Assembly (NCBI GenBank): GCA_004555405.1
Contig: SFIE01000007.1
Coordinates: 98,168 to 162,167 of the forward strand
Length of the DNA: 64,000 nt
Direction: 5' to 3'
From: Subdoligranulum sp.
Lineage (GTDB): Bacteria; Bacillota; Clostridia; Oscillospirales; Ruminococcaceae
The position numbers and the translations under genes were made by a program. The notes below the pieces were generated by a model, which worked only from the letters and a program-made list of their open reading frames with translations, searched no databases and had not been told where the DNA came from. Numbering within the stretch: position 1 is the first letter of the stretch; every line of letters starts with the position of its first letter. Positions 1 through 9,200 of the stretch are shown here, one piece after another.

Positions 1-906
1 GTTGGAGAACTTGTCGTACAGCAGGATATCGTAGTCCATGGAAGAGAACTGCAGAGCCAGAGCCAGCAGGCCGTCATCCACATTTTCGGGAGCGTCGAAG
101 CGGAAGCTGCGGCTTTCGTGAGCCACATCGTCAGCCGCGATGGCAATGTTGTTGTCGATAAAGATCTGCAGCAGCTTGGGGTTGTCGCAGATGATACCGC
201 TGGTAACAACCTTGGTGCCGTTCCACTTTGCAGCGGGCAGAGCCTTCAGCTCTTCGTTCAGAGCAACCAGCTTTTCGGTGTACTCGTCCTTCAGCATGAA
301 GTAGCTTGCCTTCAGCACGGCAGAACGCTGGATGGGGTTCACCACATCGCAGTGCTCGTTTGCCAGCTTCACGAACTCGCGGCGGGCAGCACGGCTTGCG
401 TTGTAAACCTTGATGGCGTGCAGAATGTCCTTGTTGGTCACATCGTGGCCGGCCAGGAATGCCAGCTTGTCCAGCACGCTGCGGTACTGGTCCTTGCAGA
501 ACTCAACGCCCCAATCGGCGAAACGGTTCTGGGGATGTGCCAGGAAGATGCAGGGGATCTTAGCACCAACAGCAACACGGAAGTTCTGGCTCATGGGGCG
601 CAGAGTATCGCAGATGGTGGGGGTGATCAGAGCATCCAGCTGATCCATGGTGCCGTCCAGCAGCATTTCCAAAGCCAGCTGTGCAATGTCGCAGTAGAAG
701 GTTGCGCAGTATTCCTTGCTGCGCATAACTTCCTTGTCGTTGCTGCCCCAGATGCCCATGGGCACCATACCGGCAGCGTAAACCAGCTCTTCGGGAGCGT
801 AGTAGGGCAGAACGCCTACAACCTTTTTGCCCTGAGCCTTAAACTTCTTCAGCTGCTCAGCAGGGTTGATGGCAGCGAATTCCTGAATTCTTGCTTCAAT
901 GCTCAT
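1..906 (-). CDS. hgdB: 2-hydroxyglutaryl-CoA dehydratase beta subunit, 3' end cut by window edge
   Basis: Beta subunit of the heterodimeric iron-sulfur dehydratase that converts (R)-2-hydroxyglutaryl-CoA to glutaconyl-CoA. The open frame starts MSIEARIQEF at 906 and runs off the left edge, leaving 302 codons visible. Family features seen include GMVPMGIWG near the N-terminus, FYCDIAQ, and ITPTICDTLRPMSQNF, where the Cys is a likely cluster ligand. The gene starts 4 bp after the hgdA stop with an AGGAGGG-type ribosome binding site inside the end of hgdA, so the two are translationally close. It is the last operon gene seen here. The C-terminus and whatever follows lie outside the window. Confidence 0.93.
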   Translation of the reverse strand, partial: MSIEARIQEFAAINPAEQLKKFKAQGKKVVGVLPYYAPEELVYAAGMVPMGIWGSNDKEVMRSKEYCATFYCDIAQLALEMLLDGTMDQLDALITPTICDTLRPMSQNFRVAVGAKIPCIFLAHPQNRFADWGVEFCKDQYRSVLDKLAFLAGHDVTNKDILHAIKVYNASRAARREFVKLANEHCDVVNPIQRSAVLKASYFMLKDEYTEKLVALNEELKALPAAKWNGTKVVTSGIICDNPKLLQIFIDNNIAIAADDVAHESRSFRFDAPENVDDGLLALALQFSSMDYDILLYDKFSN

Positions 907-910
907 CGTA

Positions 911-2365
911 TTAGCCCTCCTTATTCTTGGCGTTTTCAGCCATAGCTTCTACCAGGCCCTGAACGCGGGTCTCGTACTGAGCTTCGTTGAAGTTACGGGG
1001 GTCAGCCTGGTCACCGTCAAAGCCTGCGCAGGGAATGCCCAGGTCAGCGGTGAAGCGGCGCTGCATTTCGGCCATGTAGCCAGACCAAGGCTTGCAGCTG
1101 CGGTTGTAGTGAACCAGAACGCCGTCAACCTTGTTCTCGCGGCAGATGCCTTCACGCCAGTCAACGCCCTGCTCGATGCACACGCTGTTGGGTGCCTTGT
1201 AGTAAGCGCGGGCCATTTCGTCCAGGCCGTTGTACACAAAGCCGAATGCAGGTGCATACACAACGGCGGTAACGTTCACGCCGTTCTGCTTCAGGGGCTT
1301 GAACAGGTTAGGCAGCTTGGGCCAGCAGGGAATGCCCTCGAACATTACACGGTACTGCTCGGGGAAGGGCAGGGTGCTGGTGCCTTCCTGAATGTTCTTT
1401 TCCAGGTCCTGTGCCAGCAGCTCGAAAGCATCACCGGCAGCAGTGCGGGCACGGGCGGTAACCACGTCAGCCATGTGGTTGAACAGGTCAAAGCCGCTCA
1501 TGGGCGAGGGCTTGTACTGCAGATAGTCGCAAACCTTCAGCCAGTTCTGAGCAGTGCGGTTTGCAGAAGCGCAGGCATCCTCAAACTTCTTCTCGTCGAA
1601 CTTCTTGCCGGTCAGCTCCTCGAGCTGCTCGATGCAATGGTCGAACTGAGCGCGCACATACTTCACGTTGGAGTCATGTACTTCCACGCTGTTGTTGTAG
1701 GGGATATCGATCATGATCAGGGGAATATTGCACATACGGGCAATGTTCTCATACCACTTGGTCATGCAGTTGCAGATGTTGTTGCAGCACAGCACGAAGT
1801 CGGGCTGGGGAATACGCATCTGCTTGTAGGGCTTGATAGCCTCGCGGCGGAAGTTCTTGTAGGCGATTTCCTTCTCGGTGGTCTCGGGCAGAGCCTCGAT
1901 CTCGTGGATATCGTCCAGCACAGTGTAAGGAACCTGAGTCTTGGGGTCCTTCTTGGGCTTGCCGGTGGCCTCGTCGATGATCACCTTGCCGTTTTCGTCC
2001 TTGAGGGGCTTGCCGGAGTTGGGATCGATCACGAATTCCAGAGTTTCGGGATCAAACTTACGGGCAGCGCGCTTGCCGGCAGCATAGGCCAGGCTGATAC
2101 GAGCGTAACCGCAGATATCGTTGTCAAAGCCCAGATCCTCAGCGGCCTGGCACATGATCTCGCCGTCACGCTGTGCAGCGATACCGGCAGCCTGGTTTTC
2201 GGGGTACATAACGTTCAGGTCGAATGCAGCGGCCAGTTCGCAGGGGAACTTGGAGCTGGACCAACCAACCAGCTTACCCTGCTTCTTTGCTTCACGGGCA
2301 TCAGCGTATACATCGTCAACAACCTTACGCAGAGCCAGTACGCCAGGGCTTACTACTTTAGCCAT
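911..2365 (-). CDS. hgdA: 2-hydroxyglutaryl-CoA dehydratase alpha subunit
   Basis: 484 aa, close to the roughly 477 aa I recall for Acidaminococcus HgdA. It forms the [4Fe-4S]-containing dehydratase with HgdB and receives one electron from HgdC to make a ketyl radical. The sequence has the Cys-rich segment CCNNICNCMTKWYENIAR near residue 190, expected to bind the cluster, and the IPYNNSVEVHDSNVKYVR block. A lysine- and aspartate-rich stretch around residues 105-150 looks like a surface loop. It lies between hgdC and hgdB, the same order as in Acidaminococcus. An AGGAGGAATG-type ribosome binding site precedes the start. Confidence 0.95.
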   Translation of the reverse strand: MAKVVSPGVLALRKVVDDVYADAREAKKQGKLVGWSSSKFPCELAAAFDLNVMYPENQAAGIAAQRDGEIMCQAAEDLGFDNDICGYARISLAYAAGKRAARKFDPETLEFVIDPNSGKPLKDENGKVIIDEATGKPKKDPKTQVPYTVLDDIHEIEALPETTEKEIAYKNFRREAIKPYKQMRIPQPDFVLCCNNICNCMTKWYENIARMCNIPLIMIDIPYNNSVEVHDSNVKYVRAQFDHCIEQLEELTGKKFDEKKFEDACASANRTAQNWLKVCDYLQYKPSPMSGFDLFNHMADVVTARARTAAGDAFELLAQDLEKNIQEGTSTLPFPEQYRVMFEGIPCWPKLPNLFKPLKQNGVNVTAVVYAPAFGFVYNGLDEMARAYYKAPNSVCIEQGVDWREGICRENKVDGVLVHYNRSCKPWSGYMAEMQRRFTADLGIPCAGFDGDQADPRNFNEAQYETRVQGLVEAMAENAKNKEG

Positions 2366-2413
2366 TGTTCATTCCTCCATATAATTCTATATTTTGGGTC
2401 TTTCTATAGGTAT

Positions 2414-2498
2414 CCCGCCGCATTCACGGCGGGGCCCCAGCCTGTTGTCACACGGAAACAGGCAAAAGAAACAAAATCGTGCGGGGTGCTTGCCCCGC
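2414..2498 (-). other. three GC-rich hairpins in the hgdC-hgdA gap
   Basis: The 139-bp gap holds CCCGCCG/CGGCGGG (2414-2433), GCCTGTT/AACAGGC (2440-2463) and GCGGGG/CCCCGC (2481-2498). No U-tract follows on the transcribed strand. They look like intercistronic RNA structures that set processing or stability rather than terminators. Confidence 0.55.
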
Positions 2499-2504
2499 GG
2501 CTGC

Positions 2505-3305
2505 TTATTTTACGCCTGCAGCCCTGGCGGCCTTCTGATAGGCAAACAGTGCTGCACCCAAAGCGCCGTTATACTGGGTCAGCTCGCTGGTGTGCACCTC
2601 ATGGCCCAGGCCTGCAGCCAGTGCCTGCACTACGCCGCTGTTCTGTGCCACACCACCGGTCATCACCACAGTGTCCTGCACGCCGATGCGGTGGGCCAGG
2701 CCCACAACACGGTTGGCAACGGCACGGTGAATACCGGCAATGATATCGTTTTTGTTGGTTCCCTGTGCCAGCTGGCTGATCACTTCGCTTTCGGCAAACA
2801 CCGTGCAGGTGCTGCTGATGGCAACATCCTTGGTGCTCAAAGCGCCCAGCTTATCCAGGTCATCCACACGCACTTCCAGAACACGCGCCATCACGTCCAG
2901 AAAACGGCCGGTGCCTGCAGCACACTTATCGTTCATGGCAAAGTTTACCATAGCGCCGTTTTCGATGTGCAGGATCTTTACATCCTGGCCGCCGATGTCG
3001 ATCACTGTGTGAACGTCGGGAAAAAGAAAGGTTGCGCCCTTTGCATGGCAGCTCAGCTCGCTCATCTGCTGGTCTGCAAGGCCCATCAGACTATTGCGGC
3101 CGTAGCCGGTTGCCAGCGTGTAGGCCATGTCTTCCTTTTTCATGCCGCAGCCGTCCAGCACCTGCTTGATCGCGCGCTCCGGGCCACTTGTGCCGGCGCC
3201 CACACCGATCAGGGATTTACTTACAATCTCGCAGCCATTCTTCAGAATGATGCACTTGGAAGCAGTGGAGCCGACATCAATGCCCAGCGTGTAAATATCG
3301 CTCAT
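2505..3305 (-). CDS. hgdC: 2-hydroxyglutaryl-CoA dehydratase activator ATPase
   Basis: 266 aa, near the roughly 260 aa of Acidaminococcus HgdC. This homodimeric ASKHA-fold ATPase carries one [4Fe-4S] cluster between subunits and injects a single electron into HgdAB at the cost of ATP. Seen are the phosphate-binding [10 protein letters not shown] at the N-terminus, [10 protein letters not shown] and [11 protein letters not shown], whose two cysteines are the expected cluster ligands, and [10 protein letters not shown] near the C-terminus. I chose the ATG at 3305 because GAGGA sits 7 bp upstream. The longer open frame begins with unrelated sequence. Confidence 0.95.
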   Translation of the reverse strand: MSDIYTLGIDVGSTASKCIILKNGCEIVSKSLIGVGAGTSGPERAIKQVLDGCGMKKEDMAYTLATGYGRNSLMGLADQQMSELSCHAKGATFLFPDVHTVIDIGGQDVKILHIENGAMVNFAMNDKCAAGTGRFLDVMARVLEVRVDDLDKLGALSTKDVAISSTCTVFAESEVISQLAQGTNKNDIIAGIHRAVANRVVGLAHRIGVQDTVVMTGGVAQNSGVVQALAAGLGHEVHTSELTQYNGALGAALFAYQKAARAAGVK

Positions 3306-3443
3306 TGGATTATCCTCATTTCTTGTCTTCGTCGCTCGTTTATTACAGTTTGCCCAAAAAACACAATGTTTATCAGGCATACTGACGATATGTTCGGGGC
3401 TTCACACCCTATACCGCGGCCGGCTGTGCCGCCCGGTGCTCTT

Positions 3444-3486
3444 TACCCCTACTGGGGTATACCCCGGCCGGAAAGCCCGGCCGGGG
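3444..3486 (-). other. paired hairpins between gcdA and hgdC
   Basis: TACCCC/GGGGTA (3444-3459) abuts a 10-bp perfect stem CCCCGGCCGG/CCGGCCGGGG (3462-3486, loop of 5). No T-run follows in the direction of transcription. This is probably an intercistronic stabiliser or a partial barrier. Confidence 0.5.
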
Positions 3487-3509
3487 CACCCAAAAAGATT
3501 GAGAAAAGA

Positions 3510-5279
3510 TTACTTGGTGTAGAGCTTGTTGAAATCGCGGATGATGCGAGGCAGCAGCATCTGATGCACGGGGCAGATGCTCTCGGGGTTCTGGTACACA
3601 GCATCGGTGAATGCCAGCATGTAGTTACGCAGCATGGGCATATTCACGATCTCGTCCACAAAGCCGTTCTTTGCGCAGAACATGGGCTTGGACTTCTCGG
3701 CGTACTCCTGGATCAGAGCGTTCATCTGGCTGATCAGATCGTCCAGAGGCTGGCCGGCCTTCTTAGCCTTAGCCAGCTTGCTGGTGTACAGAGCAGCAGC
3801 TGCGGTTTCGCCGTTCATAACGTTGATCTCGGTTGCAGCGGTACCAATGCTGAAAGCATTGTTGTCGTTGCCCTGAGGGCCGCCCAGCACGTAGTGTGCA
3901 GCAGCAGTGCCCTTGCGCAGAGTGATCTCCATCATGGGCAGGCCGCTGCTCTGGATGGAGTAGATCAGGCTCTGGCCCAGACCCAGCAGCTCGGCCTTTT
4001 CGGCGTCGTCACCAACGTCGATACCGGTGGTATCCTGGATCCAGATCATGGGGATACGGTCACGAGAGCACAGAGTGACGAACTCGTTCATCTTGATCAG
4101 GCCCTGGCGATACAGCTTGCCGCCGGCACCGATGGACTGGCCGTAGGTTTCCATCTTATACTCGGGGTAGTTGGGGAAGAAGCCCTGCTGGTTAGCAACG
4201 ATACCCACCAGCAGACCATCGACCTTTGCCAGACCGGTGATCATTTCGGGGCCGTAGCCCTTCTTGAACTCCATGAACTCGGAAGCGTCGACCAGACGGG
4301 CGATCACATCGTACATATCATAGGGGCGCTTGGTGTTCTGCTGAACGATGCTGTACAGCTCGTTAGCGTCCTTAGCGGGAGCCTTGGGATCATCAACACG
4401 GAAGAAGTTCACATCGTATGCGGGCAGCATATCCATGTACTTCTTGATGCCGGCGATAACGCCTTCCTCGGCCTGGTAGACCTCACGGAAGAAGCCGGTG
4501 GTGTTGTAGTGGATGGCAACAGATCCCGGAGGATCGGCACGCAGGCCCTCGGTGCCCTTGATCAGAGCCTCGGCGCCTTCCTGGTCAACATAGCCCTTGG
4601 GGTTCATGCCGCCCACGATGCCAGCGCCGCCAACAGCCATGTTAGCCTTCTGATGTGCGATCAGAATGGTGGGGCTGATGGAGTGGTAGCCGCCGCCTGC
4701 GGGGTTGGTGCCGTAAATGCCAACGATCACGGGAACACCCAGCTGGTTCAGCTCGCTGTTGCGATAGAAGGGGGTGCCGCCGCCGCGACGGTTGGGGTAA
4801 ACCTGCTCCTGCTTGTCCAGCTCAACACCGGCGCAGTTCAGCACATACACCAGAGGAATGCGCAGGCGCTTAGCAGTGTCGGAGCCACGCAGCAGGTCAT
4901 CAGCCTGACCGGGAACCCAGGTACCGGCGTGCTTCTTGTTATCGGAAGCAATGATCACAGCCCACTTGCCGTTGATGCGGCCCAGACCCTTGATGATGGT
5001 GTCGGTGCCGGTTTTGTTATCGCAGGGGTTGTAGATGCTGTTCAGAGGGCACCAGGTGCCGGGATCGACCAGCAGAGCAATGCGCTGCATAGCGGTCAGC
5101 TGACCCTTGGCGTTCATCTTTTCGTCGGAGGTGCCGTTTGCCAGAGACTTTTCGGTAAATTCCTTCAGCTCTGCCTCGATCTGCTTCAGAACGGCCTCGT
5201 TGTTGGCGTCGACCTTACGCAGGGCCTTGCCGATGACGGGCATATTCTGGAAGTAACCAGGCATGGAATAATTGCCCAT
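3510..5279 (-). CDS. gcdA: glutaconyl-CoA decarboxylase alpha subunit (carboxyltransferase)
   Basis: 589 aa against about 587 in Acidaminococcus. This soluble carboxyltransferase moves CO2 from glutaconyl-CoA to the biotin of GcdC, releasing crotonyl-CoA. Two crotonase-fold carboxyltransferase halves are visible: the N-half with GIYGTNPAGGGYHS and VGGAGIVGGMNPKGY, and the C-half with IWIQDTTGIDVGDDAE and YVLGGPQGNDNNAFSIGTAATE. The ATG at 5279 is preceded by AAAGGAGCAACTACA; a slightly upstream in-frame ATG overlaps that site and is unlikely. It sits between gctB and hgdC, as in the classical glutamate-fermentation cluster. Confidence 0.96.
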   Translation of the reverse strand: MGNYSMPGYFQNMPVIGKALRKVDANNEAVLKQIEAELKEFTEKSLANGTSDEKMNAKGQLTAMQRIALLVDPGTWCPLNSIYNPCDNKTGTDTIIKGLGRINGKWAVIIASDNKKHAGTWVPGQADDLLRGSDTAKRLRIPLVYVLNCAGVELDKQEQVYPNRRGGGTPFYRNSELNQLGVPVIVGIYGTNPAGGGYHSISPTILIAHQKANMAVGGAGIVGGMNPKGYVDQEGAEALIKGTEGLRADPPGSVAIHYNTTGFFREVYQAEEGVIAGIKKYMDMLPAYDVNFFRVDDPKAPAKDANELYSIVQQNTKRPYDMYDVIARLVDASEFMEFKKGYGPEMITGLAKVDGLLVGIVANQQGFFPNYPEYKMETYGQSIGAGGKLYRQGLIKMNEFVTLCSRDRIPMIWIQDTTGIDVGDDAEKAELLGLGQSLIYSIQSSGLPMMEITLRKGTAAAHYVLGGPQGNDNNAFSIGTAATEINVMNGETAAAALYTSKLAKAKKAGQPLDDLISQMNALIQEYAEKSKPMFCAKNGFVDEIVNMPMLRNYMLAFTDAVYQNPESICPVHQMLLPRIIRDFNKLYTK

Positions 5280-5337
5280 TGTAGTTGCTCCTTTCAAATT
5301 GAAAAAGAAAATGTATGGCTTTGGGAATAGGCTTTAT

Positions 5338-5368
5338 CTCTTTGCCCGGGAAATCCCCGGGCAAAGAG
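5338..5368 (-). other. 13-bp perfect hairpin in the gctB-gcdA gap
   Basis: CTCTTTGCCCGGG and CCCGGGCAAAGAG (loop AAATC) form a perfect stem. On the coding strand it is followed by ATAAAGCC, not a U-tract, so I read it as an intercistronic mRNA structure rather than a terminator. Confidence 0.55.
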
Positions 5369-5391
5369 GAAAAACAAACCTGTAAGCAAGA

Positions 5392-6222
5392 TTACTTGCT
5401 GATGATCTCCAAGCCCTTGAAGTCCTTTGCGATCTTGATGAAAGCCTGGCCGGGGTCGATCTCGTTGCGGATCACATGGATCAGCTCGTCACTGGGGCCT
5501 TCCATCAGCTGTGCGCGGGACACATCGATTTCGAAACCGGTGTTCTCCTGCACCATTTCGGGGCTGGAGAACGGATAGTAGTATGCCAGGTACATACGCT
5601 TGGTTTCTTCGTCAAACTTCATGATGCCCAGATCGGTAACAACCATCTGAGGGCCACGGTTGCCGGGCAGGCCAGCACGCTCACGGCCGCCAGGGCCATC
5701 CATCCAGCCGCAGCTGGTAATGTAGTCGATCTTGTCCATGAAGCGGCGCTTCTGGTGCTGCATCATGATGATGGTGTTGCAGTAGGTTGCAATGCCGTTT
5801 GCACCGCCGGAGCCAGTGAAACGGGTGGTGGGCTGCAGATAGTTGCCCTTGCCGTAAATGCAGGTGGAGTTCACGTTGCCGTAGGGGTCGATCTGAGCGC
5901 CGCCGATGAAAGCGACCAGACGGTCGGAATCATGCAGCCACTCGTTGGCCTCGAAGCCCACGAAACGGATGTTGGGCCACTGCACAGCGCAGTGAGCCAT
6001 GAAACGGTTATCACCAACAGAACGGGGAACTTCAACGGGGTTGCAGTCCATCAGGCCGCTCTCCACGATGGGTTTGCAGCTGGGGCACACAACAGCCTTT
6101 GCCAGAGAAGCACCGATCAGAGGCAGGCCGGTGCCCACGATCACGATCTGGTTTTCCTTGATGTTCTTTGCAATGGCGTAAGCCTGCATTTCCTGTTTGG
6201 TATACTTAGTAAATTCAGCCAT
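5392..6222 (-). CDS. gctB: glutaconate CoA-transferase subunit B
   Basis: 276 aa, slightly longer than the roughly 266 aa of Acidaminococcus GctB. With GctA it moves CoA from an acyl-CoA donor to (R)-2-hydroxyglutarate or glutaconate. In family I CoA-transferases of this type the catalytic Glu lies in the B subunit; VESGLMDCNPVEVPRSVGDNRF fits the region around it. Also seen are the FIGGAQIDPYGNVNST block and TRFTGSGGANGIA. It starts 20 bp after the gctA stop, with a GGAGG-type site in the gap, so the two subunits are tightly coupled. Confidence 0.94.
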   Translation of the reverse strand: MAEFTKYTKQEMQAYAIAKNIKENQIVIVGTGLPLIGASLAKAVVCPSCKPIVESGLMDCNPVEVPRSVGDNRFMAHCAVQWPNIRFVGFEANEWLHDSDRLVAFIGGAQIDPYGNVNSTCIYGKGNYLQPTTRFTGSGGANGIATYCNTIIMMQHQKRRFMDKIDYITSCGWMDGPGGRERAGLPGNRGPQMVVTDLGIMKFDEETKRMYLAYYYPFSSPEMVQENTGFEIDVSRAQLMEGPSDELIHVIRNEIDPGQAFIKIAKDFKGLEIISK

Positions 6223-6242
6223 TTTCCATTACCTCCCTGCAC

Positions 6243-7340
6243 TTAGTGTCTGGTAGAATAGCCCAGATGAGGCTCATTCTTCAGATTCATCAGGCGAGCG
6301 CCGCCCAGCACGTTCAGCAGGGCATCCTGGTCCTCGCAGCCGTAGATATACTTCTGCAGATAATCCTTGAAGGTTTCGGGAATGGCAGTGCCGTTGGCAG
6401 CATCCTCAGCAGCCTTCTGAGCCTTAGCGGCAGCAGCAGCCAGCTTTTCGTCGCCGGGCTTAGCATCGGCAGCCTTCTGAGCCTTGGCAGCAGCCTTAGC
6501 CAGCTGAACCTTAGCGTCCTCGGCATCCTGATACTTAGAAGCCTTATCGTACTCCTTCAGGCCCTTATCGTCGTCATCGTAGTAGTTGTAGCACTGTGCG
6601 GGCCATGCGCCGTAAGGTGCACGCACAACAGCGTCAACACACTCGCCGAAGATGCGGGTCAGGGTGGGATCGCGGCGGATCCACTCATTGCTCACGATCT
6701 CCTCGCAGGTAACGATGACCTTGCGGGCTGCAACAGCGATGTCGATGTCGTGGAACTCATCACCCTCGATGATGCAGGTGCCATCGGGAGATGCCTTCTG
6801 CACATGGATGATAGCGGTATCAATGCGGGGAACAGGCACAGCAACAACCTTGTCGCCGGGCACAAAGGGATTCTCCACTTCTACACACTTCTCATCGGGA
6901 ACCTTGGCCATGGTCTTGCGCTTTTCGCGGCTGATGCCCCATTCGGTCATCAGGCTGGAGCCCTGCATCAGCTTTACGGGCAGGTAGGGCATGCCCAGAG
7001 AAGCAGCATGCAGCATGAGCATCAGCACGTCCTGAGAGTAATCCTCGTAGGTCAGCTTGCCCTGCTCGATGGCAGCGCGGAAACGGCGGCTCACGTTGGT
7101 GTAGCCGGAGTTAGCGGTGTAGCAGTTGATGTATGCTGCAACGCGGCCTTCGCCGATCAGCATATCAATGTCGCCGCCGCCAGGGCCTGCGAATGCAACG
7201 AAATCGCCCTGACCCTGACGCAGGATCTCAGCTACTGCAGCATAGGGCTTACGGTTGGTGGTAAAGCCGCCGAGTGCCAGGCAATCGCCAGACTCAACAA
7301 ACTTTGCGACGGCATCGTGGAGAGTGTAAACCTTGTTCAC
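6243..7340 (-). CDS. gctA: glutaconate CoA-transferase subunit A with an Ala/Lys-rich insertion
   Basis: 365 aa, about 45 longer than the roughly 320 aa I recall for Acidaminococcus GctA. The core is typical: ALGGFTTNRKPYA near the N-terminus, FAGPGGGDIDML, MQGSSLMTEWGISREKR and ECVDAVVRAPYGAWPAQCYNYY. The extra length sits at about residues 276-323 as an alanine/lysine-rich stretch with two near-copies of AAAKAQKAA, before the family-typical C-terminus (GGARLMNLK) resumes. The insertion is in frame and probably helical or coiled. Its function is unknown. The gene is downstream of gcdB and followed closely by gctB. Confidence 0.92.
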   Translation of the reverse strand: MNKVYTLHDAVAKFVESGDCLALGGFTTNRKPYAAVAEILRQGQGDFVAFAGPGGGDIDMLIGEGRVAAYINCYTANSGYTNVSRRFRAAIEQGKLTYEDYSQDVLMLMLHAASLGMPYLPVKLMQGSSLMTEWGISREKRKTMAKVPDEKCVEVENPFVPGDKVVAVPVPRIDTAIIHVQKASPDGTCIIEGDEFHDIDIAVAARKVIVTCEEIVSNEWIRRDPTLTRIFGECVDAVVRAPYGAWPAQCYNYYDDDDKGLKEYDKASKYQDAEDAKVQLAKAAAKAQKAADAKPGDEKLAAAAAKAQKAAEDAANGTAIPETFKDYLQKYIYGCEDQDALLNVLGGARLMNLKNEPHLGYSTRH

Positions 7341-7387
7341 AACAAATTCCTCCTAATTGTTCCTTTTTTGTTTTTTTACAAGCCGGC

Positions 7388-7422
7388 ACAGAGGCGGCAA
7401 GGCCGAAGCCCTGCCGCCGGCC
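7388..7422 (-). other. GC-rich hairpin in the gcdB-gctA gap
   Basis: GGCGGCAAGGC pairs imperfectly with GCCCTGCCGCC around 7390-7420 in the 136-bp gap. An A/T-rich tract (TTTTTGTTTTTTT) lies at about 7366-7378, between the hairpin and gctA. On the coding strand this reads as an A-run, so termination is unlikely. Confidence 0.4.
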
Positions 7423-7476
7423 GGTGCAAATTAAAATTGGATCTATCCAGCTTGTGGGATAACGCAGGGGGTCTTA

Positions 7477-8628
7477 TCAGATCTTGAAGATCGTCAGGAA
7501 GAAGCCTGCAGCCACAGCGGAGCCGATAACGCCGGACACATTGGGGCCCATGGCGTGCATCAGCAGGAAGTTGGTGCGGTCGTACTTGGCGCCCTCAACC
7601 TGAGAAACACGGGCAGCCATAGGCACGGCGGAAACGCCGGCAGAACCGATCAAGGGGTTGATCTTGCCGCCGGTCACAACATACAGCAGGTCGCCCAGCA
7701 GCAGGCCGCCCACAGTAGAGAATGCGAAAGCCATCAGGCCCAGAGCAACGATACCCAGAGTCTGCACGGTCAGGAAGTTGGCAGCCTTTGCGGTTGCGCC
7801 AACGGTCAGGCCCAGCCAGATGGTGGCGATGTTGCACAGTGCGTTCTGAGCAACATCGCTCAGACGCTCCACAACGCCGGACTCGCGGAACAGGTTGCCC
7901 AGCATCAGGCAGCCCAGCAGAGGAGCTACAGAAGGCAGCAGCAGAGAGCACAGCAGAACCACGAAGATGGGGAACACAACCTTCTCGGTCTTGGAAACAG
8001 TGCGCAACTGCTTCATCTTGACCTTACGCATTTTGTCGGTGGTCAGCAGCTTCATGATGGGGGGCTGGATCAGGGGGATCAAAGCCATGTAAGAGTATGC
8101 TGCAACGGCGATAGCGGGCACCAGATTGGGGCACAGCTTGGTTGCAGTGTAAATGGCGGTGGGGCCGTCGGCGCCGCCGATGATACCGATGGCAGCAGCC
8201 TCGGTGGGGCGGTACAGGCCAGACAGGTTAGCCACGATAAAGGCAATGTAAATGCCGAACTGAGCAGCAGCGCCCAGGATCAGAGAGATGGGGTTAGCCA
8301 GCAGGGGGCCAAAGTCAGTCATGGCACCCACAGCCAGGAACATGATGCAGGGGAACAGCTCGCTGGAAACGCAAGCGTTGTACACCATACCCAGAACGCC
8401 TTCGCTGAAGGTCTGGGTGCCTGCGCCGTACTCCATCAGGCCGGTCAGGGGCAGGTTGGTCAGGAACATGCCGAAAGAAATGGGCAGCAGCAGAAGGGGC
8501 TCAAACTTTTTCACAATCGCCATGTACATCAGCACAAAGCTGACAACGATCATGACCGCCTGCTGCCAGGTGAGTGCTGCAAAGCCGGACTGGGCCAGCA
8601 GACTCTCCACAACAGAGAAGAAATTCAT
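7477..8628 (-). CDS. gcdB: glutaconyl-CoA decarboxylase beta subunit, sodium pump
   Basis: 383 aa, near the roughly 375 aa of Acidaminococcus GcdB. This integral membrane subunit decarboxylates carboxybiotin on GcdC and exports sodium ions. About nine to eleven hydrophobic segments are visible. The OadB/GcdB hallmarks are present: [18 protein letters not shown], whose Asp is expected to bind sodium and carboxybiotin; [33 protein letters not shown]; and [14 protein letters not shown] near the C-terminus. It lies 20 bp downstream of gcdC. This is the energy-conserving step of the pathway. Confidence 0.96.
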   Translation of the reverse strand: MNFFSVVESLLAQSGFAALTWQQAVMIVVSFVLMYMAIVKKFEPLLLLPISFGMFLTNLPLTGLMEYGAGTQTFSEGVLGMVYNACVSSELFPCIMFLAVGAMTDFGPLLANPISLILGAAAQFGIYIAFIVANLSGLYRPTEAAAIGIIGGADGPTAIYTATKLCPNLVPAIAVAAYSYMALIPLIQPPIMKLLTTDKMRKVKMKQLRTVSKTEKVVFPIFVVLLCSLLLPSVAPLLGCLMLGNLFRESGVVERLSDVAQNALCNIATIWLGLTVGATAKAANFLTVQTLGIVALGLMAFAFSTVGGLLLGDLLYVVTGGKINPLIGSAGVSAVPMAARVSQVEGAKYDRTNFLLMHAMGPNVSGVIGSAVAAGFFLTIFKI

Positions 8629-8648
8629 GAGACAGCCTCCTAATTCAA

Positions 8649-9107
8649 TTAGCCAACGGTGAACAGGACAGCGTCGGTATCAACCACATCGCCCTTCTTC
8701 ACGCTGATGGAAGTCACGGTGCCGTCGCAGGGAGCAACGATCTCGTTCTCCATCTTCATGGCTTCCAGCAGCACAACAGCGTCGCCGGCAGAAACCTTAG
8801 CGCCAACAGCAACCAGCACGTCCAGAACGTTGCCGGGCATGGGAGCGGTCACGCTCTCACCTGCGCCAGCAGGAGCAGCAGCAGGAGCAGCAGCAGGAGC
8901 GGGGGCAGCAGCAGGAGCGGGAGCAGCCACGGGAGCGGGAGCAGCCACAACGGGAGCGGGAGCAGCCACGGGAGCAGCAGGAGCAACCACAGGAGCAGCA
9001 GCAGGAGCGGGAGCAGCAGCCTGGCCGTAGGTCAGGGGGCTGAAATCATCAACCTTCTCGATAACAACTTCGTACTTCTTACCGTTCAGAGAGCAAACAT
9101 ATTTCAT
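8649..9107 (-). CDS. gcdC: glutaconyl-CoA decarboxylase gamma subunit, biotin carrier
   Basis: 152 aa. The N-terminal 30 residues ([21 protein letters not shown]) are followed by a flexible Ala/Pro-rich linker of about 50 residues. A biotinyl domain then ends the protein with the motif EAMKMEN, where the first Lys is biotinylated. The linker lets the biotin swing between GcdA and GcdB. The ATG at 9107 is preceded by AAAGGAATCCACTACC; the longer frame from 9128 would overlap this site. The codons of the linker (GCAGGAGC-type repeats) make the DNA locally repetitive, so linker length may vary between strains. Confidence 0.94.
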   Translation of the reverse strand: MKYVCSLNGKKYEVVIEKVDDFSPLTYGQAAAPAPAAAPVVAPAAPVAAPAPVVAAPAPVAAPAPAAAPAPAAAPAAAPAGAGESVTAPMPGNVLDVLVAVGAKVSAGDAVVLLEAMKMENEIVAPCDGTVTSISVKKGDVVDTDAVLFTVG

Positions 9108-9151
9108 GGTAGTGGATTCCTTTCTCAATCTTGTTATAATTCGTTGAATGG

Positions 9152-9171
9152 GCGGTTTTGATCAAAACCGC
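9152..9171 (-). other. 20-bp perfect palindrome in the gcdD-gcdC gap
   Basis: GCGGTTTTGATCAAAACCGC is fully self-complementary and lies between gcdD and gcdC. It could form a tight intercistronic hairpin or a cruciform. No U-tract follows on the coding strand. Confidence 0.5.
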
Positions 9172-9200
9172 AGCTTTTTGGGGGTGGCGTATGGCCAAAA

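Noticed and set aside
2394-5330. A 978-codon plus-strand open frame opposite hgdC and gcdA
   Set aside because: It is antisense to two well-recognised genes, has a low-complexity composition caused by their codon bias, and has no ribosome binding site or known domain.
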